Source of the DNA: Hydrogenophaga sp.
GTDB taxonomy: Bacteria; Pseudomonadota; Gammaproteobacteria; Burkholderiales; Burkholderiaceae_C
Direction of reading: 5' to 3'
Length of the DNA stretch: 64,000 bases
NCBI RefSeq assembly: GCF_018780385.1
Contig: NZ_JADMJO010000001.1
Coordinates: 1 to 64,000, forward strand
Below, piece after piece: positions 15,618 through 24,726 of the stretch. The position numbers were made by a program, and so were the translations under genes. The notes beneath the pieces were generated by a model. That model was not told where the DNA came from and searched no databases. It saw nothing but the letters and a program-made list of their open reading frames with translations. Positions within the stretch are counted from its first letter, which is position 1. Every line of letters starts with the position of its first letter.

Positions 15618-18600
15618 TTACCCCATGGCGTCTCCGTCCATCGGAATCACGAACACGGTGTGCGGCGCAAGCGAGGCCAGGTTGAGGCGTTCACCCACGG
15701 CCAGGAAGCCGACGCCCTTGCCGTCCCAGGCGGCCTGCGCGGCGGCGATGTCCTGGCGCACCAGCACAAACCGCATCGTCCGGCCATCGCGCACCAGCGT
15801 CATTTCGGCCCGTGGCCAGTGGGCGGGCAGACAGGGGTTGAAGCACAGGTCATGGGCCGTCATCCGCAGACCCATGATCGACTCGATGGCCGCGCGGTGC
15901 AGCCAGCCCGCAGCGCCCGTGTACCAACTCCAGCCGCCCCGGCCCACATACGGTGGCTGGCTGTAGACATCGGCCGCCATGGCGTAGGGTTCCAGTCCGT
16001 AGGCGGGGCCCCACACGGCGTTGCTGGCCCGGTGCGCCGGGCTCAGGTAGGTGAAGTAGCGGTAGGGCGCGTCTCGGGTCTCCGAGCCCGCGGGTTCCCG
16101 CACGGCCAGGGCGGCCATGGCCATGAGTCCCCACACACCCGCATGGCTGTACTGGCCACCGTTTTCGCGCACACCCGGTGGGTAAGCCTGGATGTAGCCG
16201 GCGCTGGGCTCGGCATGGGCCAGCGGTGGCGTGAGCAACTGGATGAGACCCGCGTCGGCGTTGACCAGTTGCGCCTCCGCGGCTTCCATCGCAAGGCGCT
16301 GGTGGTTCAGCGGTGCATGACCACTCAGCACCGACCAGGCCTGGGCGATCAGGTCGATGCGGGCCTCGGGCTGCGTGTGCGAGCCGAGCGCACTGCCATC
16401 GTCGAAGAAGGCGCGCCGGTACCAGTTACCGTCCCAGGCGTTGGTCTCCAGGGCGTGGCCCCAGCCGTGCAGTGCGGCTTCCCAGCGCGCGGCGCGCTCG
16501 TGCTCGCCGCGCTCGCGCGCCAGCGGGATCCAGTCGCGCACCACGGCGCACAGGAACCACGCCACCCACACCGATTCGCCCCGGCCTTCGTGGCCAACCC
16601 GGTTCATGCCGTCGTTCCAGTCGCCCGTGCCCATGAGGGGCAGCCCGTGCTTGCCCACCGGCAGGCTGTGGTCGATGGTGCGCGCGGCGTGCTCGTACAC
16701 GCTGGCGGTGACCGCGCTCACGCGGGGCGTGTCGTAGGCGTCCTCGGCACCGGGTGGAATGATCAGGTCTTCGAGGAAGGCCACGTGCTCGTCCAGCACG
16801 GCGGCATCACCCGTGGCCTTCAGGTAGTGCGAGCAGGCGAAAGGCAGCCACAGCAGGTCGTCGGAGAAATGCGTGCGCACGCCGGCGCCCCCCGGGGAAT
16901 GCCACCAGTGCTGCACGTCGCCCGCTGAAAACTGGCGCGATGCACACAGAACGATCTGATCGCGCAGCAGGCGTGGCGCGGCCCAGGTGAGTGCCATCGT
17001 GTCCTGCAGCTGGTCGCGGTACCCGGTGGCGCCACCGGCCTGGTAGAAGCCCGCCTTGGCCCACAGCCGGGACGACAGGGTCTGGTAGAGCAGCCAGCGG
17101 TTGGTCATGGCGTCGAACAGCGGGTCGGGCGTGGCGACCGTGGTGGCGCCCAGCAGCTTGTCCCAATGCGCCCTGGCAGCCTCCTCGCGCTCGATCGGCA
17201 CCCGCTTCATGGCGCGCAACGCGAGTTCGTGCGCGGCGGCGGGCGACTCGGCGAAGCCCAGCAGGTACACCTGCTCCAGCGTCGCACCGGGGCGCACCGT
17301 CACCGGACGCGACAGCGCGGCGCACGGGTCCAGCCCGTCGCCCTTGCGCTGCCCGAGCCGCTGCGGCAAGCGCAGCTGGCCCTGTGCATCGAAAAACGCG
17401 GCGCGGTCGCAGGTCCAGTCCAGGCCCTCGGCGCCGCCCGGCGTGGCCAGGGCTTCCACCAGAAAGGCCGTGCCACCGCCCCAGCCCGCGGCGGCTTCGG
17501 TCTGGGTGCACATGAGCCCCACCAGACCGATGGGCTCGTCGGCCAGGCAGCGGCCCGTGTGCAGCGTGGCGCGGTCGCTGCGCTTCTCGCCCATCAGCCA
17601 CTCCACCATGGCCACGGTGCGCAGGTGCGCCATCTGGCGACCCCGGTTGACGATCTCGATGCGCACCTGCTTCACCGCGGTGTCGGGGTCCACGCTCCAG
17701 TGCACCGCGACATCCAGATCACCACGCTGGTGGCTGATGGTGGTGCGGCCCTGCGCATGCACCACGCGGTAATTCGCGTCGGCATCGCCCCAGGCCGACG
17801 GTGCCAGGCTCCACGTCGCATGGGTGCGGCGGTCTTGCAGGAGGAACCACTCGGCCGGCGTGTCGGCCACCGGGTCGTTGCCCCACGCGGTGAGCTGGTT
17901 GAGGCGGCTGTTGCCGGCCCAGGTGTTGCCGCCCCCGCTCTCCGTCACGATGGTGCCGAAATCGGGATTGGCCAGCACGTTGGTCCACGGTCGTGGCGGG
18001 CGCTGCGCGCGCGAGACCTGAAAGGCAAAACGCCGGCCACCGGCTTCGAACCCGCCCACCGGCGGCTCGCCATCGGTGGCCATGGTGTGGGTGACCAGGC
18101 GCTCGCTGGAGGGGCCGGTGCGCAGGGGCTCCTGCGCGGCATCAAAGCGCTCGCTCCAGCTCTTGATCTGCTGGGTCCAGCTGCGTCCGTCGGCCCGCAG
18201 GTGGATGCGCGCCAGCGCATCCAGCGTGGAGAGCTGCACGGCGGTGAGCGCATCGGTGCGCAGCAGGTGCAGGCCACCGACGTTGCCCTCCAGGGGGTGC
18301 GCATGCAATTGTTCGTGCAGCAAGGCCAGCTCGCGTTGCAGCGGCATCTGGTACGAATGTGGCTCGTTGCTCACCACCACCACATCGCAGGCCACACCGG
18401 CGCGCGACCACTCGCGCAGCGCCTGCACCACGCTGCGCAGCAGTCCCAGGCCTTGCGGTGACCCCGCGCTCACCAGCACCACCGGCCGGTCGCCCGAGAT
18501 GCTGAGCGGCCACAGCGAGCGGCGGTCGCACACGCGGCGGCTCCTGGCGTCCTGCACCGGCAGATCCACCTTGGGCAGCGTCATCAGGAGCGCGGTGGTG

Positions 18601-21600
18601 AGCGTCTGGAACGCGGGCAAGTAATCCATGCGGGGCCGCCCGGGTGCCAGCTGGATGCTTGCCAGCGTGGCCGACATCACCGAGGCACGCTCCACCGAGC
18701 TGGGCTGGCGGTACTTGTCGACGATGGCCAGCAGCTGCGCGGCGTTGTCGCTGGCGGCGGTGGCAAAGGTCACGCAGGTCTGTGCGCCGGGTTGCAGCCG
18801 CAGCATCACCCCGATCGCCGCCACCGGGTCCAGCCCGGTTTCCAGCGCTTGCGAAGTGGGGGGCACGGCCTCCATGCGCGCCAGTGGCTGGTCGGTGCTG
18901 TGGTTGCGGCCGAGCCACTGGCCGCGGTCGGTCTGGCAGCGCAAGCCCGTGACCTCGCCCTTCACGTCGGCCACAAAGTGCGCGGCTTGCAGGGTGCTCT
19001 CGGTCTGCAGCCGTGGCGTGCGCACGAAGCGCAGGGCCTGCTGGTCGGCCAGCCAGTCGGCCTGGACGAAGAAGTTGGAGAACGCGGGGTGCGCTTCGTC
19101 GGCCGCGGCGCGGGCCAGGGTCACGTCAAAGGCGGAGATCAGTTCGAGTTCGATCACCGTGTCGCTTCGGTTGGCGAGCACCACGCGCTTGAGTTCGATG
19201 TCGTCTTCGGGGCTCACCCACACCGTGGTCTGCACGCGCAGCTCGGGCCACAGCGCCTCCAGCACCACGCGGTCGGTGTGGAAGGTGCTCTGGTAGCGCG
19301 CGGCCGGGTCGGGGGCCGGATGGCTGCTCACCGACACCGGCGGCTCGCTGTGATCCAGGCGCACGTACACGAAGCTGCCGCAGGCATCGCGCAAGGCATC
19401 GTCACGCCGGCGCGTGATGCCGGTGGCACCCCACTGGCTCCAGCCCGCGCCGTTGGCGCACAGGCTCACGCTGTAGCGCCCGTTGGAGAGCAGGTGCGTG
19501 GGCTCCAGTGCCTGTGCACCGGGCACCACCGAGCGCACATGGTCCTGCGAGCGGCGCTGCAGGGCTTTCAGCGGCAGGTTGGGCAACGGCTGGTGCACCA
19601 GGGCAGACAGGGCGCGCGGCGCACGTTCGTGCAGCAGCGAAGACACCGCCTCCAGGTTCGGGTGCGCCATGCCCCAGCGCTGCGCCACGCCCCCGCGCAG
19701 CACGTTGGTCAGCGCCACGATGGTCATGCCCTGGTGGTGGGCCATGTAGGTGCCCACCGGCGTGCAGGTGCCGCCCTGCGTCTGGCGCGCGGCGGTGAAA
19801 TCGAGCGCTTCAATGAACCCGTATCGTCCGCGCGCCGACAGGCTGGCCAGGTGGCTCATGTTCTGGCAGGCCAGGCGTGGATTGACCAGCGTGGCCAGCG
19901 CGGTGGCATAGGGTGCGATCACCTGCTCGGCCAGCGGTGTGCGGCGCAACGCCAGCCGGGGCACGCCCTGTGGCGCGTACTGGTAAGCCAGCGTGTGATC
20001 GCGCCCGGCATAGGCACTCTCCGACATGCCCCACGGCATGGACTTGCCTTGTGCATGAGCGATCTGCTCCATGAGCGCCGAGGAACCGGCCTCGCGCAGC
20101 ACGCTGCCGTGTGGCTCGGTCATGAGCAGCGTGGGCATGAGGTACTCGAACATCGAGCCCGACCACGAACGCAGCACCGCGTGCCGCCCGTTGGCAAACA
20201 GCGGACGGCCGAGCGAGGCCCAGTGCTTCACGGGCACATCGCCCTTGGCGATGGCCAGGAGGCTGGTGCTGCGCGACTCGGAGGCCAGCAGGTCGTAGAA
20301 CGATGCGTCCAGCGCCTGGTCGTCGAGCCGGAACCCGATGTGCAACAGGTGGCGCTTGCGGTGGTACAGAAAACCGAATTCCGGCGCCCAGGCCAGCTGT
20401 TCCAGCTCCTGCGCCAGTTCGAGCAGGCGGCGCGTGGCGCGCGGCCCTCCGCCCTCGGCGGCGGCGCTGCGGTCCAGGCTGACCGAGCGCAGCGTGGTGA
20501 GGTGGTCCCCCATCAGCGCGTGCAGGCTGTCGTGGTCGCGCGCGATCTCGTCGCCCACGCCCGAACCCACGGCTCCCGGGTCCGGACGTGGATGGGGGAT
20601 GCGTTCAAGTTCCAGCGCGGCGGCGTCCAGCAGGCCCGCGAACGCCGCGCTGGCCTCGGCATCGAGCGGGTCGGGCAGCGGTGTCTGCAGCACCTGGCCG
20701 AGCGCGGTCTCGTGCAAGGGTTGCTGCAGGGCGGTTTCCAGCCAGGGTTGGTGGTGCTGCTGCGCGGATGCCAGCCGCTCCTGGCTGCGCTGCACCGCCT
20801 GCGCCGTGGCCTGCGTGGCGTGGGGGTCGCGCGCCAGCTGGCGGCAGGCCTGGGCCACGGCGAGCAGATGCACGCTGAGGTTGCCGCTGTCCACGGTGGA
20901 CACGTAGCGCGGCAGCAGCGGCTGCAAGGTCTCGGTGGCGTACCAGTTGAGAAAGTGGCCCCGGTGGCGCTCCATCTGCTGCAGGCTGGCCAGCGTGGCC
21001 TCCATGCGCTGCAGCAGGTCCTGTGTGCCGATCCATCCGAGTTCGCGCGCACACGAGGTGCTCAACAGGTACAGGCCGATGTTGGTGGGCGAGGTGCGGT
21101 GGGCCACCATGTCGAACGGCAGTATCTGCAGGTTGTCGGGCGGCAGAAAGTGGTTGCGCGCATCGACACAGCGCTCGAACAAGCGCCAGGTGTCGCGCGC
21201 CAGATCGTCAAGCAGTGCGCGGTCGGCAGCGTTGAGCGGCTTCGGCCCGCTGCCGGGCCAGGGCTGGTGGGCCAGCCAGGAGATCACCGGCGCGAGCGCC
21301 CACAGCACCAGCAGGGTCACCGCGAGCGCCGGGGGCTGTGGACTGCTCCACCAGAGCAATGCGAGCAATGGCAAGGCCACCGCGGGCTCCAGCGCATGGC
21401 GCCTGAGCGAGGGCCGCAGGCCCGGGCGCAGCGCCGCGCTCGCCGCGTCGGCGGTGGTCCAGGCCAACAGTTGGCGCCGGGAGACCGCCATGCGCCAGCT
21501 GGTGCGCAGCACGGCGTCGGTCGCGCGCAGCGCCTGCTGCAACAACTGCACGATGTGCCACACCCCGCCAAGCAACGCGCGCAGCCCGTCTGCCGCCACC

Positions 21601-24224
21601 GCACGGGCAAAGCGCTCGCCCACAAAGCTGGCGCGGTGGGGCACCAGAGCAGCGAACGCACCCAGCACCGGTGCTGCGGCCTGCGCGGCCACCGCCAGCC
21701 ACAGCGCCGCGCCCAGGCTCAGGCCCACACCCCACATGGCGAGCAACAGCAGCAGCAACGACGCCGGCGTCACCAGCGAGCGGCGCAGGTTGTCCAGCAG
21801 CTTGAGGCGGTTGATGGGCGAGAGTTGCCAGCGACGCGCCTGCAGCAGGAAGGGCAGCAGTTGCCAGTCGCCTCGGGTCCAGCGGTGCAGGCGCGAGGCC
21901 GCCACGTCGGCGTGCTCCGGGTCGGGCTCGATGAGGGTGATGTCGGTCACCACCGCGCAACGCGCCAGCGCGCCTTCGAGCAGGTCGTGGCTGAGCACCC
22001 GGTCCTCGGGCAGACGCTCCCCGAGCACCGCGTGCATGGTGGCCACGTGCAGCAGGCCCTTGCCGGTGAAGCTGCCTTCGCCGAACACGTCCTGGTAGAC
22101 GTCGGAGCTCATGGCGCTGTAGGGGTCGAGTCCACGCTGGCCGGCGGTGATCCACTGCCATGGCGAGGTGATCGAGGTGTCGGGCAACGGCGGCACCACG
22201 CGGGGCTGCAGGATGCCGTAACCCTGCACCACGCGCCGGCCGCTGGCGTCCAGGCGGGGCTGGTTGTCGGGGTGCTCGGCCACACCCACCAGCGCGCGCA
22301 GGCGGCCCGGTGGCAGCTGCGTGTCGCTGTCCAGCGTGAACAGGTATCGCGTGCCTTGCGCCATGCGCGAGAGCTTGCCCAGCGCCATGAAGGGGCCTGG
22401 TTCCCCGCTCACCAGCGCTGCGGCCAGGTGTTCGAGCTTGCCGCGCTTGCGCTCCCAGCCGATCCAGCGGCCCTGGGTGGTGCTCAACCTGCGGTCCCGG
22501 TGCAGCAACAGGAAGCGCGGCGCTTCTCCTTCACTCACCGGGTGGTTGTCATTGAGTGCCGAGAGTTGGGCCACCGCCTCGGCGAGGATGGCTTCGTCAC
22601 CCGGCAGGTGCGGGCTGTCGGCGTCGGCAAAGTCGCTGAGCAGCGCAAATTGCGCGTGGGTTTCGGGGTTGGCCAGAAAGTGGAGATGCAGGCGGTGCAC
22701 CAGGGGCGCCACCGCGGCCGGGCTGCCCAGCAGCGCTGGAATCACCACCATCACGCGAGCATGCTGCGGTATGCCCTCGGCCAGCAGGTAGCGCGGCAGG
22801 TGCGCGGGCCGCGCCGATTCGGTGATGAGCCGGTTCACCACCGCCACCACCGTCTCCGACGCCGGGAACACCATGAGCAGCAGCACCAGTGCAGCGATGG
22901 CATGGCCCGTCCAGCCATCGATCGGGACGCCGGCTATCGCATACACCGCGGCCACCACCCCCAGCGAGCCGGCCAGCATGACGGTGAGGTAAGTCGGCAC
23001 GCGCGCGGTGCGCACCACCAGCCGCCCCCACCCCGTGCCGCGGCGGCTGAGGCCCAGCCGCTGCTCCAGCGCGGCCCGGCCACCACCCGCCAGCCAATGC
23101 CCCGCGAGAGAGCGGTGACCGCTGTCATCCATCAGCCCGAGCAGTGCCTGGGCCACGTCGGTTTCGCTGCGCTGGCTCTGCACGGCCATGCGCTCGATGC
23201 GGTGCAGCGTGGTGCTGCGCGTGGCGTCGTCCTCGGCGGCGAACACGGGAGAGGCGAGCATGACCTGCATCACCCGGCTGGTGCGTGCCACGATGCCGGG
23301 CCAGTCGGCCGCGCCGATGAGCCGCAGCGACGTGACGGCGTTGCCCACACTCAGGTGGTCGGCCGCTTGATCGGCATGGTGCTGCGCCTGCAGTGCCGCG
23401 AGATCGGGCACGGTCTCCTGCAACCAGGGACGCACCTGGTTGAGAAACACATCGCCTGTGGGTGGGCGATGACCGGCCAGGTTTTGCGCCAGATGAAACA
23501 GGAACACGCGGCTCACGCCGCGCCGCCCGGCCATGTCGTGGAGCGCCTGAATGGTGTCAAGCTCCAGGTCTTCGATGCGGTGCGCGATCAGGCCGGCGAG
23601 TTCACGCGCGGCCTTGTGGCTGGCAATGCGATCGGCAAGACGGCGCAGGTTTTCCACCTGCACCACCCGCAGCGTGGTGGGCAACGCCCAGAGTTCGCCG
23701 TGGCTGAGCTCTTGCACCTCCTGGTAGGCATTGAGAAAGTGGGTGAGCAGCGTTTCATCGAACGCGCCGTCGGTGTGCGCCACATACGCCCAGGCGATGC
23801 TGTAGATGCGCGGCAGACCCTGCAGCGGTGCGTCCTGCAGCACCGGCAGCGTGCGGTAGTAGCGCGCGGGCAGACCTTCGTGGATCTCGCGCAGCTGGTC
23901 TTCGATCAGGTGAAAGTTGTCGAACAGCCATTCGGCGCCGGGGCTGATGTCCTGCCCGCTGTGGGCGTGGCTGGCGATGTGCTCGTACGACGAGCGAAGG
24001 CTCTTGATGTTGCTTTGCAGGCGCGGGTAGAAACTGGCACTGCCAAACAACGCACGCGCGGCATGGTGCGACTCGGCCAGGCTGCGGCCGTGCTGCTCGA
24101 AACGCGCCAGGCCAAAGATTTCAGACCGGATGGGCTCCAGCGCAGGACCGAGCGCGGCGTCCAGCATGCGCCGCACGGACGGCGGGACCCAGTCGTCTTG
24201 ACCGGGTTGTTCGCTCACCGCCAT
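15618..24224 (-). CDS. ndvB: Cyclic beta-1,2-glucan synthase (NdvB/ChvB type)
   Basis: A 2868-residue inner-membrane enzyme, full length for the family. It initiates, elongates and cyclises beta-1,2-glucans, the osmoregulated periplasmic glucans. Order: N-terminal cytoplasmic region (1-~400); two membrane segments (~410-480); a GT84 glycosyltransferase core with FTLDSDTQLPPG, FGEGSFTGKG, LSHDLLEG and RWTRGDWQ (~600-800); further membrane helices (~810-980); a glucoamylase-like domain (~1000-1450); then the carbohydrate-binding and GH94 glycoside-phosphorylase part (~1550-2868) with GTGDWNDGMNRVG and YPPGVRENGGQYSHAGVW. GH94 sets glucan chain length. Its ATG directly follows the TAG of an 80-codon membrane-protein gene, so they are translated from one message. 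Box 4 (24544-24562) lies upstream of that pair. Confidence 0.93.
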   Translation of the reverse strand: MAVSEQPGQDDWVPPSVRRMLDAALGPALEPIRSEIFGLARFEQHGRSLAESHHAARALFGSASFYPRLQSNIKSLRSSYEHIASHAHSGQDISPGAEWLFDNFHLIEDQLREIHEGLPARYYRTLPVLQDAPLQGLPRIYSIAWAYVAHTDGAFDETLLTHFLNAYQEVQELSHGELWALPTTLRVVQVENLRRLADRIASHKAARELAGLIAHRIEDLELDTIQALHDMAGRRGVSRVFLFHLAQNLAGHRPPTGDVFLNQVRPWLQETVPDLAALQAQHHADQAADHLSVGNAVTSLRLIGAADWPGIVARTSRVMQVMLASPVFAAEDDATRSTTLHRIERMAVQSQRSETDVAQALLGLMDDSGHRSLAGHWLAGGGRAALEQRLGLSRRGTGWGRLVVRTARVPTYLTVMLAGSLGVVAAVYAIAGVPIDGWTGHAIAALVLLLMVFPASETVVAVVNRLITESARPAHLPRYLLAEGIPQHARVMVVIPALLGSPAAVAPLVHRLHLHFLANPETHAQFALLSDFADADSPHLPGDEAILAEAVAQLSALNDNHPVSEGEAPRFLLLHRDRRLSTTQGRWIGWERKRGKLEHLAAALVSGEPGPFMALGKLSRMAQGTRYLFTLDSDTQLPPGRLRALVGVAEHPDNQPRLDASGRRVVQGYGILQPRVVPPLPDTSITSPWQWITAGQRGLDPYSAMSSDVYQDVFGEGSFTGKGLLHVATMHAVLGERLPEDRVLSHDLLEGALARCAVVTDITLIEPDPEHADVAASRLHRWTRGDWQLLPFLLQARRWQLSPINRLKLLDNLRRSLVTPASLLLLLLAMWGVGLSLGAALWLAVAAQAAAPVLGAFAALVPHRASFVGERFARAVAADGLRALLGGVWHIVQLLQQALRATDAVLRTSWRMAVSRRQLLAWTTADAASAALRPGLRPSLRRHALEPAVALPLLALLWWSSPQPPALAVTLLVLWALAPVISWLAHQPWPGSGPKPLNAADRALLDDLARDTWRLFERCVDARNHFLPPDNLQILPFDMVAHRTSPTNIGLYLLSTSCARELGWIGTQDLLQRMEATLASLQQMERHRGHFLNWYATETLQPLLPRYVSTVDSGNLSVHLLAVAQACRQLARDPHATQATAQAVQRSQERLASAQQHHQPWLETALQQPLHETALGQVLQTPLPDPLDAEASAAFAGLLDAAALELERIPHPRPDPGAVGSGVGDEIARDHDSLHALMGDHLTTLRSVSLDRSAAAEGGGPRATRRLLELAQELEQLAWAPEFGFLYHRKRHLLHIGFRLDDQALDASFYDLLASESRSTSLLAIAKGDVPVKHWASLGRPLFANGRHAVLRSWSGSMFEYLMPTLLMTEPHGSVLREAGSSALMEQIAHAQGKSMPWGMSESAYAGRDHTLAYQYAPQGVPRLALRRTPLAEQVIAPYATALATLVNPRLACQNMSHLASLSARGRYGFIEALDFTAARQTQGGTCTPVGTYMAHHQGMTIVALTNVLRGGVAQRWGMAHPNLEAVSSLLHERAPRALSALVHQPLPNLPLKALQRRSQDHVRSVVPGAQALEPTHLLSNGRYSVSLCANGAGWSQWGATGITRRRDDALRDACGSFVYVRLDHSEPPVSVSSHPAPDPAARYQSTFHTDRVVLEALWPELRVQTTVWVSPEDDIELKRVVLANRSDTVIELELISAFDVTLARAAADEAHPAFSNFFVQADWLADQQALRFVRTPRLQTESTLQAAHFVADVKGEVTGLRCQTDRGQWLGRNHSTDQPLARMEAVPPTSQALETGLDPVAAIGVMLRLQPGAQTCVTFATAASDNAAQLLAIVDKYRQPSSVERASVMSATLASIQLAPGRPRMDYLPAFQTLTTALLMTLPKVDLPVQDARSRRVCDRRSLWPLSISGDRPVVLVSAGSPQGLGLLRSVVQALREWSRAGVACDVVVVSNEPHSYQMPLQRELALLHEQLHAHPLEGNVGGLHLLRTDALTAVQLSTLDALARIHLRADGRSWTQQIKSWSERFDAAQEPLRTGPSSERLVTHTMATDGEPPVGGFEAGGRRFAFQVSRAQRPPRPWTNVLANPDFGTIVTESGGGNTWAGNSRLNQLTAWGNDPVADTPAEWFLLQDRRTHATWSLAPSAWGDADANYRVVHAQGRTTISHQRGDLDVAVHWSVDPDTAVKQVRIEIVNRGRQMAHLRTVAMVEWLMGEKRSDRATLHTGRCLADEPIGLVGLMCTQTEAAAGWGGGTAFLVEALATPGGAEGLDWTCDRAAFFDAQGQLRLPQRLGQRKGDGLDPCAALSRPVTVRPGATLEQVYLLGFAESPAAAHELALRAMKRVPIEREEAARAHWDKLLGATTVATPDPLFDAMTNRWLLYQTLSSRLWAKAGFYQAGGATGYRDQLQDTMALTWAAPRLLRDQIVLCASRQFSAGDVQHWWHSPGGAGVRTHFSDDLLWLPFACSHYLKATGDAAVLDEHVAFLEDLIIPPGAEDAYDTPRVSAVTASVYEHAARTIDHSLPVGKHGLPLMGTGDWNDGMNRVGHEGRGESVWVAWFLCAVVRDWIPLARERGEHERAARWEAALHGWGHALETNAWDGNWYRRAFFDDGSALGSHTQPEARIDLIAQAWSVLSGHAPLNHQRLAMEAAEAQLVNADAGLIQLLTPPLAHAEPSAGYIQAYPPGVRENGGQYSHAGVWGLMAMAALAVREPAGSETRDAPYRYFTYLSPAHRASNAVWGPAYGLEPYAMAADVYSQPPYVGRGGWSWYTGAAGWLHRAAIESIMGLRMTAHDLCFNPCLPAHWPRAEMTLVRDGRTMRFVLVRQDIAAAQAAWDGKGVGFLAVGERLNLASLAPHTVFVIPMDGDAMG

Positions 24225-24467
24225 CTACGAAGCCAGCCACGTGGTGCCTGCGATCAGTGCGACGAAGAACAAGGTGGTGACCAACCGGGGCACCACGAAG
24301 CCACGGACCAGGCCCGCGCCGGTCCGCAAGACCTGCATGGGGCCGCGCGAGCGGGTGCAAACCGACAGGTGGTCGGCCAATGCGGAACACTCCATCGGTG
24401 AGGTATCGGCCGGGTGTCCGAACGAAGACGTGTCCCAGCTGGGGGCAAAAGAGGTGGATTTCGGCAT
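24225..24467 (-). CDS. 80-residue membrane protein encoded directly upstream of ndvB
   Basis: An 80-residue protein with a hydrophilic N-terminal half (MPKSTSFAPSWDTSSFG..) and one strong membrane helix at the C-terminus (LVTTLFFVALIAGTTWLAS). An excellent AGGAG site sits 7 bases before ATG 24467. The stop TAG (24227-24225) is immediately followed by the ndvB ATG (24224), so translation is very likely coupled. It does not resemble a known family to me. The position suggests a small partner of the glucan synthase or a modulator of its translation. It may be overlooked in automatic annotation because of its size. Confidence 0.65.
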   Translation of the reverse strand: MPKSTSFAPSWDTSSFGHPADTSPMECSALADHLSVCTRSRGPMQVLRTGAGLVRGFVVPRLVTTLFFVALIAGTTWLAS

Positions 24468-24543
24468 GGGCGGCTCCTGATTCAAACGCCAGCGCGAAGG
24501 CTGCGGAAAGGCGAAAGCGTTTGTAGTCTGTTGGGGGAGCCGG

Positions 24544-24562
24544 GGTCTGTTCGGTGACGCAC
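24544..24562 (-). promoter_or_regulatory. Island box 4: GTGCG-N4-CGAAC-AGACC upstream of the small membrane protein-ndvB operon
   Basis: Minus-strand reading: GTGCG, TCAC, CGAAC, AGACC (24562 down to 24544). It ends 76 bases before ATG 24467. A -10-like TACAAA lies about 33 bases from the repeat centre, which would put the centre near -43, close to the class II activator position. A second CAACAGACT follows 21 bases downstream. Confidence 0.5.
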
Positions 24563-24623
24563 CCAGACCCCCCACAAGTCCGCAAGAACTGCTGACGATC
24601 TTTACCGGCGGGACATCGTTGAT

Positions 24624-24642
24624 GAGCGCTAACGAACAGACC
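24624..24642 (+). promoter_or_regulatory. Island box 5: GAGCG-N4-CGAAC-AGACC upstream of the glycine-zipper lipoprotein
   Basis: Plus-strand reading GAGCG (24624-24628), CTAA, CGAAC (24633-24637), AGACC. It ends 84 bases before ATG 24727. The left arm is degenerate (3 of 5). Together with box 4 it forms a pair facing outwards in one divergent gap, 61 bases apart. Confidence 0.45.
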
Positions 24643-24726
24643 GGGGGTGCACGATGGAACATCCTTCAACCCACGGGCCAACACACCGGCCTCCCGCCAC
24701 TCGGCTGTCACACCCAGGAGCACACC

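Noticed and set aside
18792..24401. A 1869-codon open frame on the plus strand opposite the glucan synthase
   Set aside because: The minus-strand frame encodes a full-length recognisable glucan synthase. The plus frame gives His/Gln/Arg-rich low-complexity sequence, the usual shadow in GC-rich DNA.
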